Notes: a model not told the origin generated them from the letters alone. A DNA stretch of 46,391 bases from Ruminococcus sp. (GCA_023665505.1 JAMPDU010000007.1:1-46391), one strand, 5' to 3'; positions 30,701-39,458 are shown, numbered from the stretch's first letter. Made by a program: numbers and translations.

Positions 30701-31666
30701 TTGGCTGCTGAAACTCAAAAAAAGGAAATACTGCTGCCCAGTGAGCGGAAAATGTCCGCCAAAGAAAAATGGGCGTATACGTGGCACGAAATGAAAAGGA
30801 ATAAAATGTGCTACATAATGCTGTTCCCGTTTATGATTTTCTTTCTGATATTCACGGTAATTCCGGTTGTTATGGCGCTGCCTATGGGCTTTACCGACTT
30901 CGATATGGCGCACTTCCCGCCTAAGTGGGTCGGTTTCCAGAACTTCTACACAATGTTCCTCGAGGACGACGTATTTATCGGCGCGATAAGAACGACCCTT
31001 ATCTTCGCCATATTTACCGGACCTCTCAGCTACGCGTTAAGCTTTATGCTGGCTTGGCTGATAAACGAGCTGCACCCGGTGCTGAAAACGGTGTTTACGC
31101 TGATTTTCTACGCCCCCTCAATGGCGGGTAATATCTACTTCGTGTGGCAGCTCATCTTCTCGGGCGACGCGTACGGCTACCTTAACGCGCTGCTCAACGA
31201 GCTTGGCTTTACCACAGCCGCCATACAGTGGCTCACGGACGCAAACTACATTCTCCCCTGCGTAATCGTGGTTCAGCTTTGGGTATCTATGGGCGCGGGC
31301 TTTCTGGCAATGCGCGCCGGTTTCCAGGGCATAGACAAGGCTATGTACGAGGCGGGCGCGATAGAGGGTATAAGCAACAGGTGGCAGGAGCTTATCTACA
31401 TCACCATTCCCTCAATGGGACCGCAGCTGATGTTCGCGGCGGTAATGCAGATTGTTTCCTCGTTTACGGTTGACATCGTGGGCAGAAGTCTCTGCGGTTT
31501 CCCGTCGACGGATTACAAGGCGCACACTATTATGACTCACGCGTTCGACTACGGCTGGATACGCTACGAAATGGGATACTCTTCGGCGATATGCTTTGTG
31601 CTGTTCTTGGCAATGTTCGTATGCAACCAGTTAATCTCGAAACTGCTCAACAAATATATGAACTGA
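30701..31666 (+). CDS. Sugar ABC permease 1 (MalF/UgpA type), TTG start
   Basis: A 321-residue inner-membrane subunit with a cytoplasmic N-terminus of about 40 residues and six membrane segments. The EAA loop (about 216-235: EAGAIEGISNRWQELIYITI) contacts the ATPase. This is the first partner type of CUT1 sugar importers and follows the solute-binding protein by 20 bases. The start is TTG at 30701 after GGAGGGG. Permease 2 follows 22 bases later. The ATPase must come from elsewhere, as is common for CUT1 systems of Firmicutes that share one MsmK/MsiK-type ATPase. Confidence 0.92.
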   Translation: MAAETQKKEILLPSERKMSAKEKWAYTWHEMKRNKMCYIMLFPFMIFFLIFTVIPVVMALPMGFTDFDMAHFPPKWVGFQNFYTMFLEDDVFIGAIRTTLIFAIFTGPLSYALSFMLAWLINELHPVLKTVFTLIFYAPSMAGNIYFVWQLIFSGDAYGYLNALLNELGFTTAAIQWLTDANYILPCVIVVQLWVSMGAGFLAMRAGFQGIDKAMYEAGAIEGISNRWQELIYITIPSMGPQLMFAAVMQIVSSFTVDIVGRSLCGFPSTDYKAHTIMTHAFDYGWIRYEMGYSSAICFVLFLAMFVCNQLISKLLNKYMN

Positions 31667-31688
31667 GAAATGAGGTGAGGATTACATA

Positions 31689-32660
31689 ATGGCTAAAAAA
31701 GAACTTAAGCCCTCTCAGATAAAGGCGCAGCAGGAGGCTGAAAACGCCGCCGCCCTCGAGGCTCTGAGAAAGAGGCGGGAAAAAGAGCACCGCAAAATGG
31801 AGAAGTCCAAAGGCTCCAACAAGCAGGTGGGCAAAAGCTGGAAAAACGATATAGGCATTTTTATCGTGCTGACTTTGCTCGGACTGTTTATGCTGCTCCC
31901 CATTTATATCGCGATTGTTACGTCCCTTAAACCCGTAAATGAAATCTTCCTTATGCCGCCCCGTCTTTACGCGATGGACCCCACGGGCGACAACTTCAAG
32001 GACTTGTTTGTGGTTGCAAACAACTCTTGGGTACCTTTTTCAAGAAACGTTTTCAACAGTATTTTCGTTACCGTGGCGGCAACGGTTCTCCACGTGCTGT
32101 TCGCGTGTACGGCGGGCTTTGTGCTTGCGAAGTGCAGGTTCCCCGGCGTAAAGGTCATCAACAAGATAGTTGTTATCGCCCTGCTTTTCAACAGTCAGGT
32201 AACGTATATCATGCAGTATATGGTAATGGCTAACATGGGTATGATTAACACCTACGCCGCGCTTATCTGTCCGCTTATTGCAAGCTCTATGGGTCTTTAC
32301 CTTATGATACAGAGCGTGGGACAAATCCCCGACGCTATGATCGAGGCGGCAAAGGTTGACGGCGCGGGACTTCTGAGAATATGCTGGGGCATTGTAATGC
32401 CCAACTCAAAGCCCGCTCTTATGACTATTATTATCTTCCAGTTCCAGGCGGTTTGGAACACCAACGGCGGCTCGATAGTTTACGACGAGGCGTTAAAGAC
32501 AATGCCCACCGTGGTTCAGCAAATCGCGGCGGCGGGTCTTGCGAGACAGGGCGCGATAGCGGCGTCCGCCGTGGTACTTATGATACCGCCATTGGCAATC
32601 TTCATCGCGGCGCAGAGCAACGTTATGGAAACTATGGCTCACGCGGGTATGAAGGACTAA
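31689..32660 (+). CDS. Sugar ABC permease 2 (MalG/UgpE type)
   Basis: A 323-residue membrane subunit. A long charged cytoplasmic N-terminus (1-55, Lys/Glu/Ala-rich, probably helical) is followed by six membrane segments and the EAA loop (about 218: EAAKVDGAGLLRICWGIVMP). It pairs with permease 1. GAGGTGAGG precedes the ATG. The extended charged N-terminus is longer than in typical MalG-type proteins; similar Lys-rich N-termini occur in permease 4. Confidence 0.92.
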   Translation: MAKKELKPSQIKAQQEAENAAALEALRKRREKEHRKMEKSKGSNKQVGKSWKNDIGIFIVLTLLGLFMLLPIYIAIVTSLKPVNEIFLMPPRLYAMDPTGDNFKDLFVVANNSWVPFSRNVFNSIFVTVAATVLHVLFACTAGFVLAKCRFPGVKVINKIVVIALLFNSQVTYIMQYMVMANMGMINTYAALICPLIASSMGLYLMIQSVGQIPDAMIEAAKVDGAGLLRICWGIVMPNSKPALMTIIIFQFQAVWNTNGGSIVYDEALKTMPTVVQQIAAAGLARQGAIAASAVVLMIPPLAIFIAAQSNVMETMAHAGMKD

Positions 32661-32686
32661 AATTTACGATGATACGGAGGGATAAT

Positions 32687-34186
32687 ATGTCAAGCTTGAA
32701 AAGGCTGATTTCGCTTGCCGCGGCGGCTGCCGTAACGGTTTCGGCTTTGGCGGTGAACGTTTCCGCGCTGGAATCTTACGACCCTTACAGCTACGACAGG
32801 TGGGGAGACGCGGTTTCCTCGCAGGCGGGCTATACCGCCCAGTCGTACATAGACGGCGAAATGATAGGCTGCGGCAACTTTTACGAGCCTGCCGACCTGT
32901 ATATTTCGCACGACGATCTTATGTACATAGCCGACAGGGGCAACAACAGGATAGTTATTACAGACCTTGATTTCAACTTTATAAGGGAAATGAAAGAATT
33001 TACCTACAACGGCGAAACCCTCACGCTGAAAAGACCCACGGGAGTTTTCGTCGACCAGTATACGGGAAATATTTACGTCTGCGACACCGAAAACTCACGG
33101 GTGCTGAAGTGCGATACCGAGGGCGTTGTGGACAGAATGTTTGAAAAGCCCGTTACGGAGCTTTACGACCAGAACCTGACCTACAACCCCAGCAAGGTGC
33201 TTGTTGACAAGGCGGGCAACGTTTACGTTGTGGTACGTTCAATCACAAGCGGCGCGGTAATGTTCAACTCGGAGGGCGAGTTTTTGGGTTTCTACGGCGC
33301 GAACCGGGTTGAGGCTACGGCGGAGGTTATCGCAAACGCGTTCTGGAATTTGATTTCCACCGACGCTCAGAGGGAACACTCCCAAAAACAAACCCCTATC
33401 GGATTTACGAATTTCGATATTGACGACGACGGATTTATCTATACCGTTACCGACTCCCAGGAAATGACGACAGACCTTGTTAAAAAGCTCAACCCCCGGG
33501 GCGACAATATTCTCGACGCCTCGGGCGCGTCCGACGATATGACTTTCGGCGACATTTCTCCCGCGTACTATTCGATGTACGCAAAGAATTCAAGCCTTAC
33601 CGACATCGACATCGGTCCCAACGGGGAGCTGAATATACTGGACTTTCAGCACGGACGTATCTTCCAGTACGACAAGGAATGTTGGCTGTTGTTTATAATG
33701 GGCGGCTCGGGCAACCAGCTGGGACTTTTCAACTCGGCGGCGGCTATTGAAAGCTACGGCGACAAGCTGTACGTTCTCGACTCGCTGAAAAACAATATCA
33801 CCATTTTCACGAGGACGGTTTTCGGCGAAATCGTTACAAACGCCTCAAACCTTTACAACGACGGTCTTTACGAGGAATCCCTCGAGCCTTGGCAGAACGT
33901 GCTTAAGTACGACGGAAATTACCGCCGCGCTTACATCGGCATAGGAAACGCTCTCTATAACCGTTACGAATACGAGGATGCTATGGACTACTTCGAGATT
34001 TCCATAAGCCGCCAGCGTTACAACAGAGCGTTCGAGGGCTACAGGGATAAATGGCTGAAAGCCAACTATATGACCTGTATCGTGGTTATCGTTATTTTGG
34101 TAATTCTCATACTGGTGTACAGACATTACCGCAAAAAAGGCAAGATAGTGTACCCGTGGGAGAAAAAGAGAAAGGGCGGTGTGTGA
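32687..34186 (+). CDS. NHL beta-propeller / TPR membrane protein
   Basis: A 499-residue exported protein anchored at its C-terminus. It has a signal peptide (1-29), NHL-type propeller blades (about 45-365; blade motif MYIADRGNNRIVITD, others NIYVCDTENSRVLK and NVYVVVRS), a short TPR pair (about 380-455, LYNDGLYEESLEPWQNVLK and ALYNRYEYEDAMDYFEIS), and a membrane segment (about 462-480) with a basic cytoplasmic tail. NHL propellers bind proteins, sugars or RNA; here the extracytoplasmic propeller and TPR should bind other parts of the transporter or its polymer. The start at 32687 follows ACGGAGGG; the longer reading to 32381 only overlaps the permease gene out of frame. It is encoded 26 bases after permease 2. 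Confidence 0.85.
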   Translation: MSSLKRLISLAAAAAVTVSALAVNVSALESYDPYSYDRWGDAVSSQAGYTAQSYIDGEMIGCGNFYEPADLYISHDDLMYIADRGNNRIVITDLDFNFIREMKEFTYNGETLTLKRPTGVFVDQYTGNIYVCDTENSRVLKCDTEGVVDRMFEKPVTELYDQNLTYNPSKVLVDKAGNVYVVVRSITSGAVMFNSEGEFLGFYGANRVEATAEVIANAFWNLISTDAQREHSQKQTPIGFTNFDIDDDGFIYTVTDSQEMTTDLVKKLNPRGDNILDASGASDDMTFGDISPAYYSMYAKNSSLTDIDIGPNGELNILDFQHGRIFQYDKECWLLFIMGGSGNQLGLFNSAAAIESYGDKLYVLDSLKNNITIFTRTVFGEIVTNASNLYNDGLYEESLEPWQNVLKYDGNYRRAYIGIGNALYNRYEYEDAMDYFEISISRQRYNRAFEGYRDKWLKANYMTCIVVIVILVILILVYRHYRKKGKIVYPWEKKRKGGV

Positions 34187-34187
34187 T

Positions 34188-34817
34188 ATGCTGGACTTGA
34201 CTAAGGGACAATTTGTTAAGCACGTTATTTTCCACCCGTTCGAGGGTTTCGAGGATCTGCGCTGGAAAAAGCAAGGCTCGATGGGTATCGCTTTCGCGAT
34301 AGTCTGCCTGCTGTTCATACAGCAAATCGCTTACAGCAGACTTTACGGATTTCAGTATTATTCCGACTATGACAAGATTTTCAACATAGTGCCCTACATT
34401 TTCAAGAGCTTTATTCTCTTCGGCACTTGGGTTGTGGCAAACTGGGCGATGTGCACGCTGTTCGACGGCGAGGGTTCGATGAAAAATATCTTCATCAACT
34501 CGGCGTACGCTCTTGTGCCCTACATCACGGGTTACCTTGTGGGTACGGTGATGTCCCACTTCCTTATCAAGGACGAATACATTTTCATTCAGGCTGTTGA
34601 AATTATCGGCTTGTGCTGGAGCTTTATTCTGGTTATTTCGGGAATTAAAGCGGTGCACCAGTTCAGTTTCGGCAAGACTATTGCGCTTATACTGCTGACG
34701 CTTGTGGCAATGGTTGCGATACTGTTCCTGCTCGTGCTGCTGCTGACGCTGTTCCAGCAGGTAATAATATTCATTATGTCAATCTATACGGAGCTTTCCT
34801 ACAGGCTCAGGGTCTAA
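34188..34817 (+). CDS. YIP1-family integral membrane protein
   Basis: A 209-residue polytopic protein with about five membrane segments, matching the bacterial YIP1 domain family, whose function is not known. The N-terminal amphipathic segment contains FHPFEGFEDLRW, the typical entry motif; the conserved proline region VPYITGY lies in the middle. The ATG at 34188 is 1 base after the upstream stop, with AAAGGGCGG 8 bases away, so translation is coupled to the NHL/TPR protein. A scaffold or accessory role for the adjacent permeases is inferred from this coupling. Confidence 0.86.
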   Translation: MLDLTKGQFVKHVIFHPFEGFEDLRWKKQGSMGIAFAIVCLLFIQQIAYSRLYGFQYYSDYDKIFNIVPYIFKSFILFGTWVVANWAMCTLFDGEGSMKNIFINSAYALVPYITGYLVGTVMSHFLIKDEYIFIQAVEIIGLCWSFILVISGIKAVHQFSFGKTIALILLTLVAMVAILFLLVLLLTLFQQVIIFIMSIYTELSYRLRV

Positions 34818-34849
34818 TACTAAAATACGAAAAGTGGTGAAATAACGAA

Positions 34850-37135
34850 ATGCGTAAAAAGATGAAAAAGCTGCTTGCCTGTCTTTGCTGTATGGCTATG
34901 CTTGTTCCGGTGTGCGCGTTCTCCGCAAGCTCGGAGGACGAGGCTGCGGATACGTCCTCTTCCGACGAGGGCGCGGTGGATATGGAGGACTTCGAGATGG
35001 ACGACGACGAACCCCTCCTTACCGACGAGCAGGTCATGGCGGAAATGAAACTGGCGGCTGAAAACGACAAGCTTGCGCTTTACTACAACGACAAGGACAT
35101 CAGGCTGGCGCTGGTGGACAAAAACACCGGCGAGATATGGTGGTCCAACCCTATCAACGCGGACGCGTCGGCAGGAAAGGCAGCTCAAAAGCAGGAGCTT
35201 AAATCGGGCATGACTTTGATTTTCGGCGAACCCTCCAAGAGGCGTACCACAACAAATCAAAGCTCGGCTCGCAGCGAGCAGAAAATGACGGTTTCGGGAA
35301 ACACGATAACGGTGGAGTACGACTTTGCAAACACCGCCGAAATAATGGTGCCCGTTACCTATACCCTTAACGACGACTGTTTGAGCCTCCACGTTGACAC
35401 CAAGGAAATCGTGGAGAGAAACGGCGACAAAATCACCGTTGAAATGGCGTTCAACAGCACCTTCGGCGCAGCCGATATGGAGGAGGAAGGTTACTTCGTT
35501 ATTCCCGACGGCAGCGGCGCGATAATTAACTTCAACAACGGCAAGTCGGGCTACAGGACTTATCAGGGCAAGGTTTACGGCGCGGACATCACCGCGGTTA
35601 AAACCACAAAGCCCGCGGTTACGCAGGGAGTTTACCTGCCTATGTACGGCATCGTCAAGGGCAACAGCGGCTTAATGGTAGTCGCGGACAAGGGCGACAC
35701 CTGCGCCACAATAAACGCCTATACGGCGGGTCAGAATAAGACCAGCTACAACGCCTGCTACTTCGATTTTGAGGTAAGGACTTCGGACGAATACCTTATG
35801 GGCGGCGACTCCAACCCTCTCAAGGTTTTTGAGAAGAGAGGAATTCTCGTCCCCGAAATCGAGATTAAGTACTACCCCGTTTCAAAGGCGGATCAGTCGG
35901 AAATTGACTATGTTGACATCGCAAACGCCTACAAAAACCACCTTAAGTCGCAGGGCGTTACAAAGTCCGACACGGTTGACTCCAGCGCGCTTTATGTGGA
36001 CTTCTACGGCGCGACTATCAAGACGGAAACCGTTCTCGGTATGCCGGTTAAAATGCAGCATAAGACAACAAGCTTTTCCGACGCGCAGGATATTCTTTCC
36101 CAGCTTAAGGGACTGGGCGTGGAGAACATGGTTGTGAACTACAACCAGTGGACTACAGCCGACATCAAGGAAAAGGTTGCCGACAAGGCTAAGCCTGCCT
36201 CGCTGCTGGGCGGAAAGAGCGATTTCAACTCGCTTATGAATTACGCAAATTCCAACGGCATAACGATTTACCCCGAGGTTGACAACCTTACGTTCAAGTC
36301 GGGCGGCGGCTACTTCACAATGACCGACACGACGATAAGAGTTTCCAACGCCTACTCGCGGCAGATCGAGTACGACCTTGCCCACGGAATTGAAAATAAA
36401 TTCTATAAGTCGATGTCGCTGCTAAGCCCGAGAAAGTACGAAAAGATGTTCAGCAACCTTGCCAAGAGCTACAGCAAGGCGGGTATTGACAATATCTCGC
36501 TGGGCAGCGCGACCACCGTTATCTACGGCGACTACGGCAAGAATTCCGTTTCGAGAGAGATGTTCAAGTATAACTTACAGGGCTACATGGAGAACCTGAA
36601 AGGCTCGGTAGGCTCGGTTCTGGCGGACGGCGCGAACGCTTACATGCTGCCTTACGTCGACCACATCACAAACATACCTCTTAACTCCAGCAAGTTCGAC
36701 GCTTTCGACCGGGACATTCCGTTCTATCAGATTGTGATGAGCGGCTTGAAACCCGTTTCCACAACGGCGGTGAACGGCGACGCGCAGATTGCCGACCTCG
36801 TTCTCAAAGCGGTGGCGTGCGGCTCAAACCTGCGGTTCGACCTTGTGGCGGAGGACGCCAACGAGCTGAAAGACACAAGATACGACGTTCTTTACTATGC
36901 CGACTATAAGTACTGGCTTGAGGACGCGGCGGGCTGCTATAAATTCGCCAACGAGGTTCTCAAGGACGTTGCGGGAGCGGAAATCACCGAGTACAATATC
37001 CTCCCGAACGGCGAAATCGAAACGGTTTACTCAAACGGCGTGAAAACCACCGTAAACCTCGACGAGAAAACGGTGACTAAGAACGGCGCGAAATACAGTA
37101 TCTACGACTATGTAGGAGAGGAGGTAATCGGCTGA
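34850..37135 (+). CDS. DUF5696-like extracytoplasmic protein, possible TIM-barrel carbohydrate-active protein
   Basis: A 761-residue exported protein. It has a signal peptide (1-26), an acidic Ser/Asp/Glu linker (27-60), a beta-sandwich region (about 65-330: IRLALVDKNTGEIWWSNP through GYFVIPDGSGAIINFNNG), an alpha/beta barrel-like region (about 350-690: LKGLGVENMVVNYNQW, NGITIYPEVDNL, GIDNISLGSATT, NAYMLPYVDHITNIPL), and a short C-terminal beta region. The pattern of a beta-sandwich followed by a barrel resembles polysaccharide hydrolases, and Glu/Asp residues close to strand ends (PEVDN, YVDH) could be catalytic; this is inference. It matches my memory of DUF5696 proteins beside YIP1 and sugar permease genes in Paenibacillus-type genomes. 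The ribosome site AAAAGTGGTG is modest. Confidence 0.8.
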   Translation: MRKKMKKLLACLCCMAMLVPVCAFSASSEDEAADTSSSDEGAVDMEDFEMDDDEPLLTDEQVMAEMKLAAENDKLALYYNDKDIRLALVDKNTGEIWWSNPINADASAGKAAQKQELKSGMTLIFGEPSKRRTTTNQSSARSEQKMTVSGNTITVEYDFANTAEIMVPVTYTLNDDCLSLHVDTKEIVERNGDKITVEMAFNSTFGAADMEEEGYFVIPDGSGAIINFNNGKSGYRTYQGKVYGADITAVKTTKPAVTQGVYLPMYGIVKGNSGLMVVADKGDTCATINAYTAGQNKTSYNACYFDFEVRTSDEYLMGGDSNPLKVFEKRGILVPEIEIKYYPVSKADQSEIDYVDIANAYKNHLKSQGVTKSDTVDSSALYVDFYGATIKTETVLGMPVKMQHKTTSFSDAQDILSQLKGLGVENMVVNYNQWTTADIKEKVADKAKPASLLGGKSDFNSLMNYANSNGITIYPEVDNLTFKSGGGYFTMTDTTIRVSNAYSRQIEYDLAHGIENKFYKSMSLLSPRKYEKMFSNLAKSYSKAGIDNISLGSATTVIYGDYGKNSVSREMFKYNLQGYMENLKGSVGSVLADGANAYMLPYVDHITNIPLNSSKFDAFDRDIPFYQIVMSGLKPVSTTAVNGDAQIADLVLKAVACGSNLRFDLVAEDANELKDTRYDVLYYADYKYWLEDAAGCYKFANEVLKDVAGAEITEYNILPNGEIETVYSNGVKTTVNLDEKTVTKNGAKYSIYDYVGEEVIG

Positions 37136-38061
37136 TGAAAAGGATTCATATGTCTTACGAAAAGAAAAAGGGTCTTTACGGCTACGGCTTTATCGCGCTG
37201 TGGTTCATAGGAGCGCTGATGTTCTTTATAGTACCGCTGCTCCAGTCCTTTTACTACTCCTTTCATAACGTTACTCCCGATGTGGGCGAGGTTAAGATAA
37301 CGGCTTTGGTGGACAATACCACGGGCAAGGAAAATATCTTCCTCAACTACAAAACGGCGTTCATGACAGACCCGAATTACCGTCAGTACCTTGTAGAGGT
37401 TCTTCAGGACATGGCTCTCTCACTTCCGGTAATTGTTGTGTTCTCGCTTTTCGTGGCGATTATCATCAATCAGAAGTTCAGAGGCAGAACCTTCGCCAGA
37501 GCGGTATTTTTCCTGCCGGTTATCATCGCCACGGGTCCCGTTTACGCGATTATTACGGGCGACCTCGAAACCAGCGGAAACAGCAGCGCGGAACAGTTCT
37601 CCACAATGTTCGAGGCGGACATGGTAGACCAGCTGCTGGAGTTTGTGGGAATTTACGGTTTCGGAGACACGTTCACCGAAATGCTTACCACCATAACCTC
37701 CGACATTCTGAACCTCGTTTGGAAATGCGGTATTCAGATAATCATCTTCCTGTCGGCGCTGCAGGGCATACCGCCCTCCGCCAAGGAGGCTGCCGCCATC
37801 GAGGGAGCGACTTCATGGGAATTTTTCTGGAAGATAACCCTCCCCTACATTTCCCCGATGATTATAGTAAACATCGTTTACACCGTTATCGACTCCTTTA
37901 CCGACCCCACAAACGAGGTAATGGGACATCTGCTTTCGGTGCAAAGCGAATGGAAGTACGGCTTGTCGGCGGCTATGGCGTGGAGCTACTTCGGAATTAT
38001 CCTTGTAGTTCTGGGAATTATATTCGCGATTATGAACAGACTTGTCTGGTATGATGATTAA
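37135..38061 (+). CDS. Sugar ABC permease 3 (MalF/UgpA type) with large first loop
   Basis: A 308-residue permease whose ATG overlaps the DUF5696 stop by one base (TGATG), with GAGGAGG 9 bases upstream. There are six predicted membrane segments, and the EAA loop near 218 reads EAAAIEGATSWEFFWKITLP. Between TM1 and TM2 is an extracytoplasmic insert (about 42-90, containing DNTTGKENIFLNY), and another long outer segment with Asp/Glu (about 145-185). Tight coupling to the DUF5696 gene suggests the two proteins interact. It pairs with permease 4 to form a second importer core, or provides subunits for exchange with permeases 1 and 2. Confidence 0.9.
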   Translation: MKRIHMSYEKKKGLYGYGFIALWFIGALMFFIVPLLQSFYYSFHNVTPDVGEVKITALVDNTTGKENIFLNYKTAFMTDPNYRQYLVEVLQDMALSLPVIVVFSLFVAIIINQKFRGRTFARAVFFLPVIIATGPVYAIITGDLETSGNSSAEQFSTMFEADMVDQLLEFVGIYGFGDTFTEMLTTITSDILNLVWKCGIQIIIFLSALQGIPPSAKEAAAIEGATSWEFFWKITLPYISPMIIVNIVYTVIDSFTDPTNEVMGHLLSVQSEWKYGLSAAMAWSYFGIILVVLGIIFAIMNRLVWYDD

Positions 38062-38075
38062 GGAGGCGGAGAAAA

Positions 38076-39161
38076 ATGGCAGAAATAGCAAAGAAAAACC
38101 CGGTCTCCGACTTCATTGCAAAGCATAAGGCGGAGAAACCACCCAAAGAACCCAAAATGTCCCGCAAGGAAAGAAGAGAGCGTTTCAAGAAAAGGCTTGA
38201 ATGCCTCACCCCCGAGGAGCAAAGATATTTAAAGAGAAAGCAGTTCACAGACGCGGTTTGGCCCGTGTTCAGAGCGTTAATCGTTTTCGGACTGTGTTTC
38301 ATTATCCTTTACCCTCTGCTGTATATGATTTCGGCGGCGTTCCGCCCGAGAGCGGATATGAACGACCCCACCATAATGTGGATACCCAAGCACGTAACAA
38401 TGTCCAACATCAAGGACGTTATCGTCGCCATGGACTTTTGGCACACGCTGGGCAACACGCTTACGCTGAATATCGGCTGCTCGCTGATACAGGTAGTTAC
38501 CACCGCCATAACGGGGTACGGCTTTGCGCGGTACAACTTCAAAGGCAAGAATATTCTGTTCTTTGTGGTAATCATGATGATACTTGTACCCCCGCAGATT
38601 ATACTTATTCCCCAGTACATGTTTTTCCGCTACTTTGACCCGTTCGGAATTTTAGGCTTAATGGGCAAAGAGGCTATCAGCTTTATCGATACGGGCGTTA
38701 CAATGTACTTCCCTGCGCTGACGGCTAACGGACTTAGAGCGGGACTGTTTATATACCTGTTCAGACAGTCTTTCCGCGGACTTCCCAAGGAGCTGGAGGA
38801 CGCCGCCGCCCTTGACGGCTGCTCGCCTCTCACCACCTTTGTAAGGGTAATGATACCCAACGCGGGAGCTACGTTCCTGACGGTATTCCTGTTCTCGATA
38901 GTTTGGTACTGGAACGATTATTATGTAAGTACGTCGTTCTTTATCGACAATCAGACAATCGCCCTTAAGCTGAAAAACCTTGACGCCAACCTTACGCGGA
39001 TTATCTTTGACGGAGGAAACGTTCAGGTAAATATCCGCGAGCTTATCGTATGGATGGAGGCAGGCTGTCTTATTTCGATACTGCCCATACTGGTGCTGTA
39101 CATCTGCTTGCAGAAAAACTTTACCGAGGGTATTGCGCGTTCCGGTCTGACCGGTATGTAA
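38076..39161 (+). CDS. Sugar ABC permease 4 (MalG/UgpE type) with charged N-terminal extension
   Basis: A 361-residue permease 14 bases after permease 3, AGGAGGCGG before the ATG. The first about 65 residues are hydrophilic and basic (KPPKEPKMSRKERRERFKKR), longer than in MalG; six membrane segments follow, with the EAA loop near 241 (EDAAALDGCSPLTTFVRVMIP). The loop between TM3 and TM4 is enlarged (about 190-215, FFRYFDPFGILGLMG). It is the last gene of the operon. As with the other pair, no ATPase gene follows. Confidence 0.9.
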   Translation: MAEIAKKNPVSDFIAKHKAEKPPKEPKMSRKERRERFKKRLECLTPEEQRYLKRKQFTDAVWPVFRALIVFGLCFIILYPLLYMISAAFRPRADMNDPTIMWIPKHVTMSNIKDVIVAMDFWHTLGNTLTLNIGCSLIQVVTTAITGYGFARYNFKGKNILFFVVIMMILVPPQIILIPQYMFFRYFDPFGILGLMGKEAISFIDTGVTMYFPALTANGLRAGLFIYLFRQSFRGLPKELEDAAALDGCSPLTTFVRVMIPNAGATFLTVFLFSIVWYWNDYYVSTSFFIDNQTIALKLKNLDANLTRIIFDGGNVQVNIRELIVWMEAGCLISILPILVLYICLQKNFTEGIARSGLTGM

Positions 39162-39189
39162 GGCTTAGAGGTTAGAGGACAGAAGTTAG
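39162..39189. repeat. Heptanucleotide tandem array after the operon stop codon
   Basis: Four 7-mers in phase, beginning directly after the stop: GGCTTAG, AGGTTAG, AGGACAG, AAGTTAG. They share the NNNNNAG pattern with the arrays at 7704, 25204 (minus strand) and 27499. Confidence 0.6.
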
Positions 39190-39232
39190 ACTTTTGCACA
39201 TCTTCTTTCCGAAAGACAATTTACGGTTTTAA

Positions 39233-39266
39233 AATTGCCCCATTTTACATTGGGGCAATTTTTTTT
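39233..39266 (+). terminator. Terminator of the sugar-uptake operon
   Basis: AATTGCCCCA (39233-39242) pairs with TGGGGCAATT (39251-39260), followed by T up to 39266. It is 71 bases after the stop of permease 4. Confidence 0.9.
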
Positions 39267-39270
39267 ACCT

Positions 39271-39290
39271 GCGGGACGGGAAACCCGTCC
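39271..39290. repeat. GC-rich palindrome, second copy
   Basis: GCGGGACGGGAAACCCGTCC, identical over 20 bases to 103-122. In both places it is followed by a short TC/CC-CTAC/CTGCA-type segment. Confidence 0.65.
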
Positions 39291-39314
39291 TCTGCAAAAT
39301 TTAATGTGTACAAT

Positions 39315-39343
39315 AAAAGGCGGGAGCAAGCCCCCGCCCTACA
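39315..39343. repeat. GC-rich hairpin, inverse copy of the mscL terminator element
   Basis: A 29-base segment that is the exact reverse complement of the left arm at 23146-23174 (core GGCGGGAGCAAGCCCCCGCC). The remainder of the gap up to glgP is AT-rich and holds no gene. Confidence 0.7.
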
Positions 39344-39458
39344 TTGAATTTGCAAAACAAAAAACGCATTGTAAAATTTACACAAAAAATATTGTCAAAA
39401 TTCTACAAATTATACATAAGATTTATTAAACAAATAGCAATTTTGTATAAAATAACAC

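Noticed and set aside
32381..32686. N-terminal extension of the NHL/TPR protein
   Set aside because: It overlaps permease 2 out of frame; the signal peptide starts at 32687 behind a good ribosome site.
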